DNA of 64,000 nucleotides from Mycobacterium sp. IS-1590 (GCF_001500025.1 NZ_LQIW01000001.1:62001-126000); one strand, 5' to 3'. Shown: positions 44,404 to 53,982, counted from the stretch's first letter. Program-made: numbers and translations. Notes: generated by a model from the sequence alone, not told the origin.

Positions 44404-45258
44404 TCACGCAATCCGGTGCCGCGCCGTGTTGGTCTTGAGGATCTGGGTGTGTGCTTCCTCGAATTCGGCGTCGATGTCGACCGGCCGGCGGGGAGCGGGC
44501 CCGTTGCGCGGATTTCGCTGCGGCCCTTCACTTTCCGTGCGGTACCGGTCGCGGAGCTCGTCGACCGATGACCGCACGCGGTTGATCTCCTGGCGCAGCA
44601 CGTCTTCGCGGCTCTCATTCGCCGCGTAGTGGTAGTAGGTCAGCAGGTGACGAAGCAGCTCGAGTTTCTGCTTCTCCTGGCGGGCCAGGTCGTGCGTGGT
44701 CAGCAGCTCCAGCCGCTCGACCGGATGCAACGTCGACCAGTCCAGCACCGCTGTGGAGCGGTACCGGGGGCGCGACCCCTTCTTCTTCGCGTGCCCCTGC
44801 TGGTCGTAGTAGGTGACCGCGCCGTCGAACCGGGATGCGATGGCCTCGCCGAGTTCGCGACGGTCCAATGCCGAATCCCAGACGATGCGCCATTCCTGTC
44901 CGGGCGCCAGATACGGGATCTCGGCGGGCAGATTCAGCGGGGCGATGTCGACGTAACGATCGTCGTAGACGTTCTCGTACTTGGCCACCGTCGGCGGATG
45001 CGCGAAATCGAACCGGATGTTGTAGGCCGGTGTCCGACCGAAGTTCTTGACCACGAGCTCGATCAGATGCCAATCGTTGGCCGCCGGCTCCATGAACATC
45101 GCCACATTGGGCTGCATCAGCTCTTCGGTCTGCCGCCTCGCCCGCTGATACTGCCGCCAGGCGTAAACCAGGGCGGCGACCCCCACCACGACGGCGAGCC
45201 AGGCGGCCAGCGCCGTCCACATCCCGGCCGAAAGGCCGAGTACCCCATCCGCATCCAC
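44404..45258 (-). CDS. Membrane-anchored protein of unknown function
   Basis: A protein of 284 residues from GTG 45258 (296 from GTG 45294, equally open). One N-terminal helix (MWTALAAWLAVVVGVAALVY), then a soluble beta-rich domain (NVAMFMEPAANDWHLIELVV, KNFGRTPAYNIRFDF, PYLAPGQEWRIVWDSALDRR) resembling immunoglobulin-like or DUF-type domains seen in phage-defence-adjacent hypotheticals, then a long charged helix (RQEINRVRSSVDELRDRYR) and a Pro-rich tail. No catalytic residues identified. It is the first of two or three same-strand genes here with the DUF2235 and lysin-like proteins upstream. Confidence 0.65.
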   Translation of the reverse strand: MDADGVLGLSAGMWTALAAWLAVVVGVAALVYAWRQYQRARRQTEELMQPNVAMFMEPAANDWHLIELVVKNFGRTPAYNIRFDFAHPPTVAKYENVYDDRYVDIAPLNLPAEIPYLAPGQEWRIVWDSALDRRELGEAIASRFDGAVTYYDQQGHAKKKGSRPRYRSTAVLDWSTLHPVERLELLTTHDLARQEKQKLELLRHLLTYYHYAANESREDVLRQEINRVRSSVDELRDRYRTESEGPQRNPRNGPAPRRPVDIDAEFEEAHTQILKTNTARHRIA

Positions 45259-45361
45259 GCACCGCTGTATATCACGCAGCCGCGGATCGCACACCCTTTG
45301 CCAATTGCCGGAGACGTCGATTAGCTGGCGTTGCGCAGATGATCGTGACCGGCGGAATTCG

Positions 45362-46417
45362 TCACAACAGGCTCGCCGGTTTCAGCTGCGCAGTATTGCT
45401 GATCAGCTCGTCGAGCGACGCGGTGAGCCCCATGTCGGCCAGCGCTTCATCGGCCGTCGCGCCCGTCGGGTGGACCAATCGCTCACCGCGTGCCGCCCAG
45501 TCGAGGTCTGACCACGTCACGCAGGCGGGTAAGCGCTTCCAGTACTGCGGATGCTCGCGCAGGTACAACTCGACACTGGCGTGGACGGCCGCATTCGCGG
45601 GAAGCCTGCGGAGCGAGATCGTGTGGGCGGTCTCGGCGAGCGCGTCGTAGTGACCGGGTGTGGGCAACGCGTTCATGCTCTCGTGAGGAGCCGACAGCCC
45701 GGCGCTCAGCGCACCCTCGAGCATCCAGTCGAAGCTGATCTCGGCCAGCGGGCGGCATGCCCCCGGTCCTCCGGCGACGTCGCAGTGGGCGCCGCGGAAC
45801 CAGACTTCCTCGACGTGCGCCGACGCTGAGGTGGTCAATCGTTCGCCCGGACGCCCGTCTATCGCCACCGCGTGCCTACCCGATTCGACGTTTGGCATCG
45901 GCACCGGCATGGACCGGCGCGTCCAACCCGGGATGCTCACCGCGTCCCAGATGCCCAAAAACCGGACGGAGACCGGGATTTCGCGCTGCTGCTCCAGCCG
46001 GGAGGCGATCTGGGTGACGCGCGTCCAGTCCTGTTGGTCGCGGCCGGTCCGCGGCAGGGCATACGCGCCGAGCACGAAATCCGTCAGCTCCGGCAGCACC
46101 CCGACCGTGGACAGCAACCTGGTCAGGGTCTGAGCGCAGTAACCGCCGCGACCGACGCCGAACAGATAGATCGGGTCACCGGGTTCCCAGCAGTCGACCA
46201 GGAAGCGATAAGCCTCGGCGATGGCGCCGCGAGCCTCCTCGGCCGCGGCCTTGAAGGGCCGCAACGTCTTGCCGGGGTACGCCGTGGCTCCCGGGTGATA
46301 CCAGGTGAGCTGGTCGGGAACGCCGTCGAGCAGACGAAAGAGTCGATGGGCATTTGTCGCGGTTTCGGGTTCGGGATAGCCACGAATGCGGTCGAAGCAC
46401 AGTACTAGCTTCTTCAT
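45362..46417 (-). CDS. DUF2235-family protein lacking the lipase nucleophile
   Basis: A protein of 351 residues with the DUF2235 alpha/beta-hydrolase layout: start MKKLVLCFDRIRGYPEPETA, strand before the elbow DPIYLFGVGRGGYCAQTLTR, and the C-terminal WFRGAHCDVAGGPGACRPLA with its His and Asp. Members (including Tle1-type effectors) use the Ser of GxSRGA. Here that position is Gly89 (codon GGT at 46151-46153), and the CFDGT oxyanion segment is also changed. The protein therefore looks catalytically dead, or has a new role such as binding. It lies 34 bases from the lysin-like gene upstream on the same strand. Confidence 0.78.
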   Translation of the reverse strand: MKKLVLCFDRIRGYPEPETATNAHRLFRLLDGVPDQLTWYHPGATAYPGKTLRPFKAAAEEARGAIAEAYRFLVDCWEPGDPIYLFGVGRGGYCAQTLTRLLSTVGVLPELTDFVLGAYALPRTGRDQQDWTRVTQIASRLEQQREIPVSVRFLGIWDAVSIPGWTRRSMPVPMPNVESGRHAVAIDGRPGERLTTSASAHVEEVWFRGAHCDVAGGPGACRPLAEISFDWMLEGALSAGLSAPHESMNALPTPGHYDALAETAHTISLRRLPANAAVHASVELYLREHPQYWKRLPACVTWSDLDWAARGERLVHPTGATADEALADMGLTASLDELISNTAQLKPASLL

Positions 46418-46451
46418 GGTGGCCCCCCGGCCCGAAAATTGACGCTAGGGT

Positions 46452-47120
46452 CTACAAGTTTGCCCCCAGGCGGCCTTGTTGTCCAGAAATTTGTATTTCT
46501 CGACCCGTTATGCCGCATGCACCTGCGAAAACCTCGGGAGTCAAACCGTCGGCGGAGTTCATGTCACAGTTGCCGAAGGGTGGCGCGCCCTCGGGTAGGC
46601 CGCCGCCGTGTCCGGTGCCGTCGGTGTACTGATGCGCCACCTTGCCGGGATAGGGCGGGTTGTGCCCATAGGCGGCGATGACGAGCCGAAGACCCGCCGG
46701 TTTGTGGGGCCACAGGGTGTCGAGGTCTCCGACGTTGCCGTAGCCGATCACCTTCGCCGTGCTGCCGACGAATGCGCCGACCTCGCGGCGCGTGGCGTTG
46801 AGCTCTGCCGAGCGGTTGCCGCGGATCCGACCGCCCCACGACTCGACGTCGAGCATCACCGCCATCTTCGGGTGCGGGTCGCCCACCTGATCGCGGAACG
46901 TGGCCACGGTCTCGCGCCAGTTCGGTCGCCATACGAAGTACACCAGGAAACACGCCAGCCGCCCATTGTCGGCGCTGCGGCGACACCAGTCATAGTTGTT
47001 GCGCCACCGACGATCTCGATATGTTCCGTCGTTGGAACGGATGCACAACACCGGGTACGGATAGCTGTCGTCGACCCCGGCCTGCCATTCCGAGACATCG
47101 GCATAGAGGGTGTCTGCCAC
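46452..47120 (-). CDS. GH25-like / phage-lysin-type glycosidase-fold protein
   Basis: A protein of 222 residues starting LYADVSEWQAGVDDSYPYPV, with the MLDVESWGGRIRGN strand and HKPAGLRLVIAAYGHNPPYP, VAHQYTDGTGHGGGLPEGAP and DMNSADGLTP at the end: the TIM-barrel pattern of GH25 lysozyme-like domains in mycobacteriophage lysin A proteins. An Asp and Glu pair (MLDVES) fits the catalytic acids of that fold. There is no signal peptide, holin or other phage gene beside it. It may be a captured phage cell-wall hydrolase gene. Start GTG 47120; a downstream ATG is unlikely. Confidence 0.7.
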   Translation of the reverse strand: MADTLYADVSEWQAGVDDSYPYPVLCIRSNDGTYRDRRWRNNYDWCRRSADNGRLACFLVYFVWRPNWRETVATFRDQVGDPHPKMAVMLDVESWGGRIRGNRSAELNATRREVGAFVGSTAKVIGYGNVGDLDTLWPHKPAGLRLVIAAYGHNPPYPGKVAHQYTDGTGHGGGLPEGAPPFGNCDMNSADGLTPEVFAGACGITGREIQISGQQGRLGANL

Positions 47121-47147
47121 GCTCGCCCAGTCCTTCGGGGACGAAGC

Positions 47148-47861
47148 TCAGCCGCCCATCAGCATGCGCCACTGGTCGAGGTTGCTCGCCCGATACACGT
47201 AATTGGTTTGCCGCACCTCCGACAAGGAGGCGCTGGGCTCTGCGGAATACCAGTGGCCGGGGAACACCGTCGGGTCGCCGGAGAGCTTGGCGAGTGCCTG
47301 CAGGCTGCGGAACATGTCGTCGACGTTGCCGCCGGGGAAGTCGGTTCGCCCGCAGCCCTCCAGGAACAGGGTGTCGCCGGCGACGAGTCGCCCGTCGAGC
47401 AGAAAGCACTGGCTGCCGGGCGTGTGGCCGGGCGTGTGCAGGAGCTCGATGTCGATGTCGCCGACCTTGACCACATCACCGTGCTGATGCTCGGTGAGCT
47501 CGCTGCGCGCGATGCCGGTGACCTTCGAAACCCAGTCCGCCTCAAGCGCATTCACATGGACCGGCACGCTCGTATGTTCCAGCAGCTCGGCGAGCCCCTT
47601 GAGTTCGAACCCCATCATCGAGCCGCCGACATGGTCGGGGTGGTGGTGGGTGACCAACACGCCGGACAGCCGCATGCCGTCGGCCTCCAGCGCGTCGACG
47701 AGATCGCCTGCGGCGTAGGCGGGGTCGACGACCACCGTGTCGCCGGTCTCGCGGTCGCCGATCAGGTAGGCGAAGTTGCGCATCTGCTGGGCGATCATGT
47801 CGCCGGCCGCGAAGTCGCGACCGGACAACAACTGACGGAAGTAGAGCCGATCCGAAGCCAT
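47148..47861 (-). CDS. MBL-fold metallo-hydrolase (glyoxalase II-like)
   Basis: A protein of 237 residues with zinc motif THHHPDH (residues 71-77), a second ligand in LLHTPGHTPGSQCFLL, Asp in RLVAGDTLFLEGCGRTDFPG and the last His in VFPGHWYS. This matches hydroxyacylglutathione hydrolase-like or persulfide dioxygenase-like mycobacterial proteins (Rv0634c type). As in M. tuberculosis, it lies upstream of the tRNA-rpmG-hadABC block. Since mycobacteria lack glutathione, mycothiol or another thiol is the probable substrate. Confidence 0.88.
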   Translation of the reverse strand: MASDRLYFRQLLSGRDFAAGDMIAQQMRNFAYLIGDRETGDTVVVDPAYAAGDLVDALEADGMRLSGVLVTHHHPDHVGGSMMGFELKGLAELLEHTSVPVHVNALEADWVSKVTGIARSELTEHQHGDVVKVGDIDIELLHTPGHTPGSQCFLLDGRLVAGDTLFLEGCGRTDFPGGNVDDMFRSLQALAKLSGDPTVFPGHWYSAEPSASLSEVRQTNYVYRASNLDQWRMLMGG

Positions 47862-47895
47862 GAGCGTCAGCGTATCTGGGCCCCGATTTCGGGGC

Positions 47896-48756
47896 TCAGT
47901 CCTGGCCGCGCAACCGCACCATGCGGATGGTGCTGCTCTCGTCGAGTTCGACCAGGTCGGTGTGCGAACGCAGGAAGTCGCTGAACGACTTGAAGCCGAG
48001 GGACTTCTCCGAGAACGACGGGTCCATGCGCCGCATCTGAGCCTTGACCGCCGAGTTGTGCAGCCAGTCGGAGTCGTCCTTGCCGTGCGCGATGCGCAGC
48101 GCCCGTTCGAGCAACGCGGTCGCGGCGGCCTGCGGGTCGGGCTGTTCCGGTTCCTGCTCGGCTTCGGCCTTGGTGCGGCGCCGCTTGGGCGCGTCCGACT
48201 TCACCGCCGGAACGCCGGGCAGCGCATCGTAGGAGACGTACTCGTCGCAGGCCGCGGTGAGCGACCGGCTGATCGATCCGGTGATGCCGATCCCGACGAC
48301 GTAGCGCCCGAGGCGTTTGCACCGCTGTGCGAGCGGGATGTAGTCGGAGTCGCCGGCCACGATGACGACGTGGGTCAGGTCGGGCAGCCGGAACATGTCC
48401 TCGACGGTGTCGACCGCGAGCCGGATGTCGGCGCCGTTCTTGCTGTACGCGGCGGCGGGGAACAGCTGCACCAGGTCGACCGCGCGTCCGACGAGCTGGT
48501 CGCGGTAGTCGGCGTTGACGTCGGTCGACCAGTCGGCGTACGCCTTGGTCAGCACCAGCGTGCCGAAGGACGATGCGTAGTCGATGATCGCGCCGACGTC
48601 CACGGTCGCTTGCGTCAGCCGGCCCGGATTCTTGTGAAAGCCCGCGGCCTTGTCGCGCTGGAACGAGTTGCGTCCGTGGATCTGGTCGTAGCGGGAGATC
48701 ACGATGTTGTCGAAGTCGAGATACACCGCCACACGGGTTGCGCCGGGTTCGGTCAC
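47896..48756 (-). CDS. NYN-domain RNase-like protein with C-terminal OST-HTH/LOTUS domain
   Basis: A protein of 286 residues. The N-terminal domain has the NYN/PIN-like acidic site (VAVYLDFDNIVISR, Asp14 and Asp16; VVIVAGDSDYIPLAQRCKRL), a LabA-type fold associated with metal-dependent RNA cleavage. After a charged, Glu/Pro/Lys-rich linker (about 188-212), the last 70 residues (LLERALRIAHGKDDSDWLHN, FKSFSDFLRSHTDLVELD) look like an OST-HTH/LOTUS RNA-binding domain. It is probably an RNA processing or decay factor. It starts about 130 bases from the tRNA-Thr gene on the other strand. Confidence 0.85.
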   Translation of the reverse strand: MTEPGATRVAVYLDFDNIVISRYDQIHGRNSFQRDKAAGFHKNPGRLTQATVDVGAIIDYASSFGTLVLTKAYADWSTDVNADYRDQLVGRAVDLVQLFPAAAYSKNGADIRLAVDTVEDMFRLPDLTHVVIVAGDSDYIPLAQRCKRLGRYVVGIGITGSISRSLTAACDEYVSYDALPGVPAVKSDAPKRRRTKAEAEQEPEQPDPQAAATALLERALRIAHGKDDSDWLHNSAVKAQMRRMDPSFSEKSLGFKSFSDFLRSHTDLVELDESSTIRMVRLRGQD

Positions 48757-48889
48757 TGTTCGGTCCTATCGTTCGGCGACTAGAGTCGGACGGTAGTGGT
48801 TGCGGTGATCAGCGGTTTGGCGCGGCAATCGGCGAGAATGTACCCTCTTTAAGGCTCGCGCCGCGGTGCGCGAACCTCGAAGCAGGCAG

Positions 48890-48962
48890 GCCCCCTTAGC
48901 TCAGTCGGCAGAGCGTTTCCATGGTAAGGAAAAGGTCAACGGTTCGATTCCGTTAGGGGGCT
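48890..48962 (+). tRNA. thrT: tRNA-Thr (anticodon GGT)
   Basis: Cloverleaf of 73 bases: acceptor GCCCCCT pairs with AGGGGGC, D-arm TAGCTCAGTCGGCAGAGC, anticodon loop with GGT, T-arm GGTTCGATTCC. CCA is not encoded. First of the tRNA-tRNA-rpmG-hadABC transcript. Confidence 0.95.
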
Positions 48963-48995
48963 CGGTGAGCGGGCGGATATCCGTCCGGATCCCGG

Positions 48996-49069
48996 GGCGG
49001 TGTAGCTCAGCTGGTTAGAGCGCACGACTCATAATCGTGAGGTCGGGGGATCGAGCCCCCCCACCGCTA
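48996..49069 (+). tRNA. metT: tRNA-Met (anticodon CAT), elongator type
   Basis: 74 bases: acceptor GGCGGTG pairs with CACCGCT (first pair G-U), D-arm TAGCTCAGCTGGTTAGAGC, anticodon loop CTCATAA, T-arm with GGGGGATCGAGCCCCC. CCA is not encoded. Lacks the three G-C pairs flanking the initiator anticodon loop. Confidence 0.93.
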
Positions 49070-49106
49070 CAGGCAATATCGAACGCGTAGACGAAGGACG
49101 AGGAAC

Positions 49107-49274
49107 GTGGCCTCCAGTACCGACGTACGGCCGAAGATCACTTTGGCCTGCGAGGTGTGCAAGCACCGCAACTACATCACCAAGAAGAACCGCCGCAACG
49201 ACCCGGACCGGCTCGAGATCAAGAAGTTCTGCCCGAACTGCGGCAAGCATCAGCCGCATAAGGAATCTCGCTAA
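49107..49274 (+). CDS. rpmG: 50S ribosomal protein L33
   Basis: A protein of 55 residues, [20 protein letters not shown] then [12 protein letters not shown] ... [11 protein letters not shown]. Both CxxC pairs are present, so this is the zinc-binding (C+) form of L33. GTG start at 49107 with GAGGA upstream. Located between tRNA-Met and hadA as in other mycobacteria. Confidence 0.96.
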   Translation: MASSTDVRPKITLACEVCKHRNYITKKNRRNDPDRLEIKKFCPNCGKHQPHKESR

Positions 49275-49326
49275 AACGAGTCAGCCGGTGGGCGTGGCCC
49301 GGGTTGACTAGGTAGGTTAGCTAACT

Positions 49327-49803
49327 GTGTCTTTGTCCGAGCGGATCGTCGGGATGCACTACCGCTACCCCGACCATTACGTCGTCGGCCGCGAGAAGAT
49401 CCGCGAGTACGCGGTGGCGGTCAAGAACGACGACCGAGTGTTCTTCGACGAGGATGTCGCGGCCGAACTCGGCCACAAGGCGCTGCCTGCGCCGCTGACC
49501 TTCATGAGTGTCCTCGGCTATATGGCGCAGATATCTTTCTTCGAGCACGCAGGTGTCGGGATCAAAGACGCGAAGATCGTGCAGGTCGACCAGGTGGTCA
49601 GATTCTTCAAGCCGATCTTCGCGGGTGACAAGCTCAACTGCGAGGTGCAAGTGGACTCCGTGCGGCAGGCCCACGGCACCGACATCGTGGTGTTGAAGAA
49701 CATCGTCACCAATGAAGCCGGTGACGTGGTGCAGGAGACGTTAACGACCCTGGCGGGTCGGACGGGTGACGGAGAAGAGGGTTTTTCAGATGCCACTGCG
49801 TGA
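49327..49803 (+). CDS. hadA: (3R)-hydroxyacyl-ACP dehydratase subunit HadA
   Basis: A protein of 158 residues, the usual HadA length. It is the substrate-binding, non-catalytic hot-dog subunit of the FAS-II dehydratase used in mycolic-acid elongation, pairing with HadB. Segments YRYPDHYVVGREKIREYAVA and LPAPLTFMSVLGYMAQISFF are characteristic; the central Cys seen in M. tuberculosis HadA (thiacetazone/isoxyl target) should be checked by alignment. Start GTG 49327; overlaps hadB by 14 bases. Confidence 0.96.
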   Translation: MSLSERIVGMHYRYPDHYVVGREKIREYAVAVKNDDRVFFDEDVAAELGHKALPAPLTFMSVLGYMAQISFFEHAGVGIKDAKIVQVDQVVRFFKPIFAGDKLNCEVQVDSVRQAHGTDIVVLKNIVTNEAGDVVQETLTTLAGRTGDGEEGFSDATA

Positions 49804-50218
49804 GTTCGCCTCGGTGAAGAAGGGCGACGAGCTTCCCGAGAAGGTGATTCCGCTGACGCGGCAGGACCTCGTCAACTACGCCGGGGTGTCGGGTGACCTC
49901 AACCCGATCCACTGGGACGACGAGATCGCCAAGCAGGTCGGTCTGGACACCGCGATCGCGCACGGCATGCTGACCATGGGTTTGGGTGGCGGGTACGTCA
50001 CCGAGTGGGTCGGCGATCCGGCGGCGGTCACCGAGTTCAACGTGCGTTTCACCGCCGTCGTCCCGGTGCCCAACGACGGCATCGGGGCGGAGATCGTCTT
50101 CAGCGGACGAATCAAATCGGTTGAGCCCGAGACGAAGTCCGTGACCATCGCGCTCTCGGCAACCACCGGTGGCAAGAAGATCTTCGGCCGTGCGGTGGCC
50201 GTCGCGAAGCTGGCGTGA
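49790..50218 (+). CDS. hadB: (3R)-hydroxyacyl-ACP dehydratase catalytic subunit HadB
   Basis: A protein of 142 residues. The catalytic Asp36 and His41 lie in SGDLNPIHWDDEIAKQVG, the hot-dog dehydratase motif. It combines with HadA (shorter meromycolate chains) or HadC (longer) to dehydrate 3-hydroxyacyl-AcpM. ATG 49790 overlaps the end of hadA by 14 bases; hadC starts three bases after its stop. Confidence 0.97.
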   Translation: MPLREFASVKKGDELPEKVIPLTRQDLVNYAGVSGDLNPIHWDDEIAKQVGLDTAIAHGMLTMGLGGGYVTEWVGDPAAVTEFNVRFTAVVPVPNDGIGAEIVFSGRIKSVEPETKSVTIALSATTGGKKIFGRAVAVAKLA

Positions 50219-50221
50219 TCC

Positions 50222-50785
50222 GTGGCACTCAAAATCGATATCAAGGGAATGGTCTGGAAGTATCCGGAGCCCTATGTCGTGGGACATGAGCAGATCCGCC
50301 AGTACGCGAACGCCGTCAAGGCCCATGATCCGCAGAGCCACAGCCTGGAGGCAGCCCGGGCCTCGGGCCACGATGCGCTGATCGCGCCCCCGACGTTCAT
50401 GTCGATCTTCGCCGTCATGATCCAGCGGCATTTCTTCCAGCACAACGACGTCGGCTTCGAGACGATGCAGATCGTGCAGGTCGACCAGAAATTCAAGTTC
50501 CATCGACCGATCAAGGTCGGTGACGAACTGACCGGCACGATGGAGATCCTGACCGTCGACGAACGGTTTGGCGCCGACATCGTCACCACCCGCAACAAGC
50601 TGGTGGACCAACACGGCGAGCTCGTGATGGAGTCGTTCACCACGCTGATGGGTCACGAGGGCGACAACTCGATCTCGGCCGGCTGGGATCCCGAGACGGG
50701 TCAGGTGGTCCGCAAGCCCGTCGTCCATGATCCCGTCGACGATCCCGATGGCGGCGACAGCGTGAACGGCGAGGTGTCTGCCTGA
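50222..50785 (+). CDS. hadC: (3R)-hydroxyacyl-ACP dehydratase subunit HadC
   Basis: A protein of 187 residues starting MALKIDIKGMVWKYPEPYVV, a HadA-like hot-dog subunit (IAPPTFMSIFAVMIQRHFFQ) with a longer C-terminal tail (DPVDDPDGGDS). It pairs with HadB for late meromycolate elongation. GTG start. End of the hadABC unit; tRNA-Trp follows after 167 bases. Confidence 0.96.
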   Translation: MALKIDIKGMVWKYPEPYVVGHEQIRQYANAVKAHDPQSHSLEAARASGHDALIAPPTFMSIFAVMIQRHFFQHNDVGFETMQIVQVDQKFKFHRPIKVGDELTGTMEILTVDERFGADIVTTRNKLVDQHGELVMESFTTLMGHEGDNSISAGWDPETGQVVRKPVVHDPVDDPDGGDSVNGEVSA

Positions 50786-50952
50786 CGGCCGGCTCGCCGG
50801 TGGATTAGTAACTCGGACCGGTGGCGCGCTACACTCGGTCCTCGGGGTTTTCCCAGTCCAGCGCGCTGTCCGTCGGTTTGAAGATCGGCCGATCGGGGAG
50901 CGCGCGAATTGTGTGAGCCCCGAACGGGTGGCCTGTCGCAGTGCCACTCTGA

Positions 50953-51025
<73 letters not shown>

Positions 51026-51100
51026 CTCAACTGAATACTCGACAAGTGTGGACACTGGAAGGTGACCCACAAACCAGATGACCAGACAAGGGAGCATGCG

Positions 51101-51514
51101 GTGAGCGACGAGCACGACGATGCCGGCTCCGACACCGAAAACGGCCGCGGCGCCGTCGTGACCCGACCCACCCGCCCGTCGGGTAAGCGGACCCGTCGTG
51201 CAGCCGCCGGCGAGGACGCGGGCGAAGCCGTCGACCTGGCCACCGGCACCGCGGCCTCACCCACCAAGAACGGGTCGGGCACCGCGAAAAAGGCCGCCAA
51301 GAAGCGGGCCGACGGACCGTCGCGGAACCCGTTCCTGTTCGTGTGGAACTACCTGCAGCAGGTCGTGGCCGAGCTGCGCAAGGTGATCTGGCCGAACCGC
51401 AAGCAGATGATCACCTACACCGGCGTGGTGCTGCTGTTCCTGGCCTTCATGCTGGCGCTGATCGGCGGCGTCGACTTCGGCCTTGCCAAGCTGGTCTCCC
51501 TGGTGTTCGGCTGA
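51101..51514 (+). CDS. secE: Preprotein translocase subunit SecE
   Basis: A protein of 137 residues from GTG 51101, with GGGAG upstream; an in-frame ATG at 51062 would add 13 residues unlike SecE. The N-terminal 75 residues are polar and disordered, as in mycobacterial SecE, then the conserved [20 protein letters not shown] followed by RKQMITYT, and one membrane helix ([20 protein letters not shown]). It clamps SecY in the translocon. Followed by nusG after 41 bases. Confidence 0.95.
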   Translation: MSDEHDDAGSDTENGRGAVVTRPTRPSGKRTRRAAAGEDAGEAVDLATGTAASPTKNGSGTAKKAAKKRADGPSRNPFLFVWNYLQQVVAELRKVIWPNRKQMITYTGVVLLFLAFMLALIGGVDFGLAKLVSLVFG

Positions 51515-51552
51515 CGAGTACGCGCGACGGATGAGAATTTCGAGAGGACTGA

Positions 51553-52380
<828 letters not shown>

Positions 52381-52382
52381 CT

Positions 52383-52434
52383 GCGATTTGTGTGCGTTGA
52401 GCAGCGCGAGCGCTCGAAAACGCACACAGATCGC
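52383..52434. repeat. Intergenic inverted repeat, family copy 2, in nusG-rplK spacer
   Basis: Arms GCGATTTGTGTGCGTT (52383-52398) and AACGCACACAGATCGC (52419-52434) form 16 pairs with one mismatch around a 20-base spacer that contains the palindrome GAGCGCTC. It begins two bases after the nusG stop codon and ends 29 bases before rplK. The first 10 bases equal those of the copy at 42953. Confidence 0.8.
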
Positions 52435-52463
52435 TGAGTAACGAGAGAGGAAACACCACACCC

Positions 52464-52892
52464 ATGGCCCCGAAGAAGAAAGTCGTCGGGCTGATCAAGC
52501 TGCAGATCCAGGCCGGGCAGGCCAACCCCGCCCCGCCGGTCGGTCCGGCGCTCGGCCAGCACGGCGTCAACATCATGGAGTTCTGCAAGGCGTACAACGC
52601 CGCGACGGAGAACCAGCGCGGCAACGTCATCCCCGTCGAGATCACCGTCTACGAGGACCGCAGCTTCACCTTCAACCTCAAGACACCGCCCGCGGCCAAG
52701 CTGCTGCTGAAGGCCGCCGGTGTCCAGAAGGGCTCGGGCGAGCCGCACAAGACCAAGGTCGCCAAGGTGTCCTGGGATCAGGTGCGCGAGATCGCCGAGA
52801 CCAAGAAGGAAGACCTGAACGCCAACGACATCGATCAGGCCGCCAAGATCATCGCCGGCACCGCCCGGTCGATGGGCATCACGGTCGAATAG
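52464..52892 (+). CDS. rplK: 50S ribosomal protein L11
   Basis: A protein of 142 residues starting [20 protein letters not shown] with [20 protein letters not shown], the thiopeptide/RelA-associated L11 N-terminal domain, and a C-terminal RNA-binding domain ending MGITVE. GAGAGGAAA precedes the ATG. Cotranscribed with rplA, 100 bases downstream. Confidence 0.98.
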   Translation: MAPKKKVVGLIKLQIQAGQANPAPPVGPALGQHGVNIMEFCKAYNAATENQRGNVIPVEITVYEDRSFTFNLKTPPAAKLLLKAAGVQKGSGEPHKTKVAKVSWDQVREIAETKKEDLNANDIDQAAKIIAGTARSMGITVE

Positions 52893-52992
52893 TTCGACCG
52901 GATCCCGTGGGAGAGCCAGCTTCGGCTCGGCGATGAGCGCTCGCGCGAAGAGCGATCATCACAGACCACAACTCAGCAACTAGGAGAAACGA

Positions 52993-53700
52993 ATGAGCAA
53001 GACGAGCAAGGCATACCGCGAAGCCGCCGAGAAGGTGGACCGCAGCAGGCTGTACACGCCGCTGGAGGCCGCGAAGCTGGCCAAGGAGACGGGATCGAAG
53101 AAGCAGGACGCGACCGTCGAGGTGGCGATCCGGCTGGGTGTCGACCCGCGCAAGGCCGACCAGATGGTGCGCGGCACCGTCAACCTTCCGAACGGCACCG
53201 GCAAGACCGCCCGCGTTGTGGTGTTCGCGGTCGGCGACAAGGCCGAGGCCGCGGAGGCGGCAGGTGCCGACGCCGTGGGTAGCGACGATCTGATCGAGCG
53301 GATCCAGGGCGGCTGGCTGGACTTCGACGCGGCGATCGCGACACCCGACCAGATGGCCAAGGTCGGCCGCATCGCTCGCATCCTCGGTCCGCGTGGCCTG
53401 ATGCCGAACCCGAAGACCGGCACCGTGACGCCCGACGTCGCCAAGGCCGTGTCCGACATCAAGGGCGGCAAGATCAACTTCCGCGTCGACAAGCAGGCCA
53501 ACCTGCACTTCGTGATCGGCAAGGCCTCGTTCGACGAGAAGGCGCTTGCGGAGAACTACGGCGCCGCGATCGACGAGATCCTGCGGGCCAAGCCGTCGTC
53601 GTCGAAGGGCCGCTACCTCAAGAAGGTCGTCATCTCGACCACGACCGGCCCGGGCATTCCCGTCGATCCGTCGGTGACGCGCAACTTCGCCGAGGCCTGA
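52993..53700 (+). CDS. rplA: 50S ribosomal protein L1
   Basis: A protein of 235 residues with [40 protein letters not shown] and [20 protein letters not shown], all typical L1 segments; L1 stalk protein and probable translational repressor of its own operon. TAGGAGAAA precedes the ATG. Last gene of the conserved block; the sequence that follows departs from the M. tuberculosis order. Confidence 0.98.
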   Translation: MSKTSKAYREAAEKVDRSRLYTPLEAAKLAKETGSKKQDATVEVAIRLGVDPRKADQMVRGTVNLPNGTGKTARVVVFAVGDKAEAAEAAGADAVGSDDLIERIQGGWLDFDAAIATPDQMAKVGRIARILGPRGLMPNPKTGTVTPDVAKAVSDIKGGKINFRVDKQANLHFVIGKASFDEKALAENYGAAIDEILRAKPSSSKGRYLKKVVISTTTGPGIPVDPSVTRNFAEA

Positions 53701-53717
53701 GCGTAGGGCGTTTGCGG

Positions 53718-53745
53718 GCGGCCACCGAAACCGGGTGTCGGCCGC
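53718..53745 (+). terminator. Possible hairpin terminator after rplA
   Basis: GCGGCC / GGCCGC stem with three further pairs (ACC / GGT) offset by a three-base bulge, 17 bases after the rplA stop. The remaining gap up to 53982 shows no recognised gene. Confidence 0.4.
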
Positions 53746-53982
53746 ATCCGAGGGGCCGATCTCGCCGTACGTCGGTGAGCACGGCCGATCTCAGCTCGAG
53801 TCGATCGAGTATGTATCTGTCCGCCATCGATGGGCATGATGGGGCGGGAGGGAAATCCCCGCTGGGGCTGCGAGCGAGCATCCCAAGCCGCCCGTAGGCA
53901 CCGCCTTCTTGATGTAGAACTTTCTTCAGTCGAAGTTCGCTGTTCCACGGTGACGCTGTCACACTTGTGTGAAAGTTAACCC

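Noticed and set aside
53701..53982. Short frames after rplA
   Set aside because: No start signal, no conserved-looking sequence on either strand; treated as intergenic.
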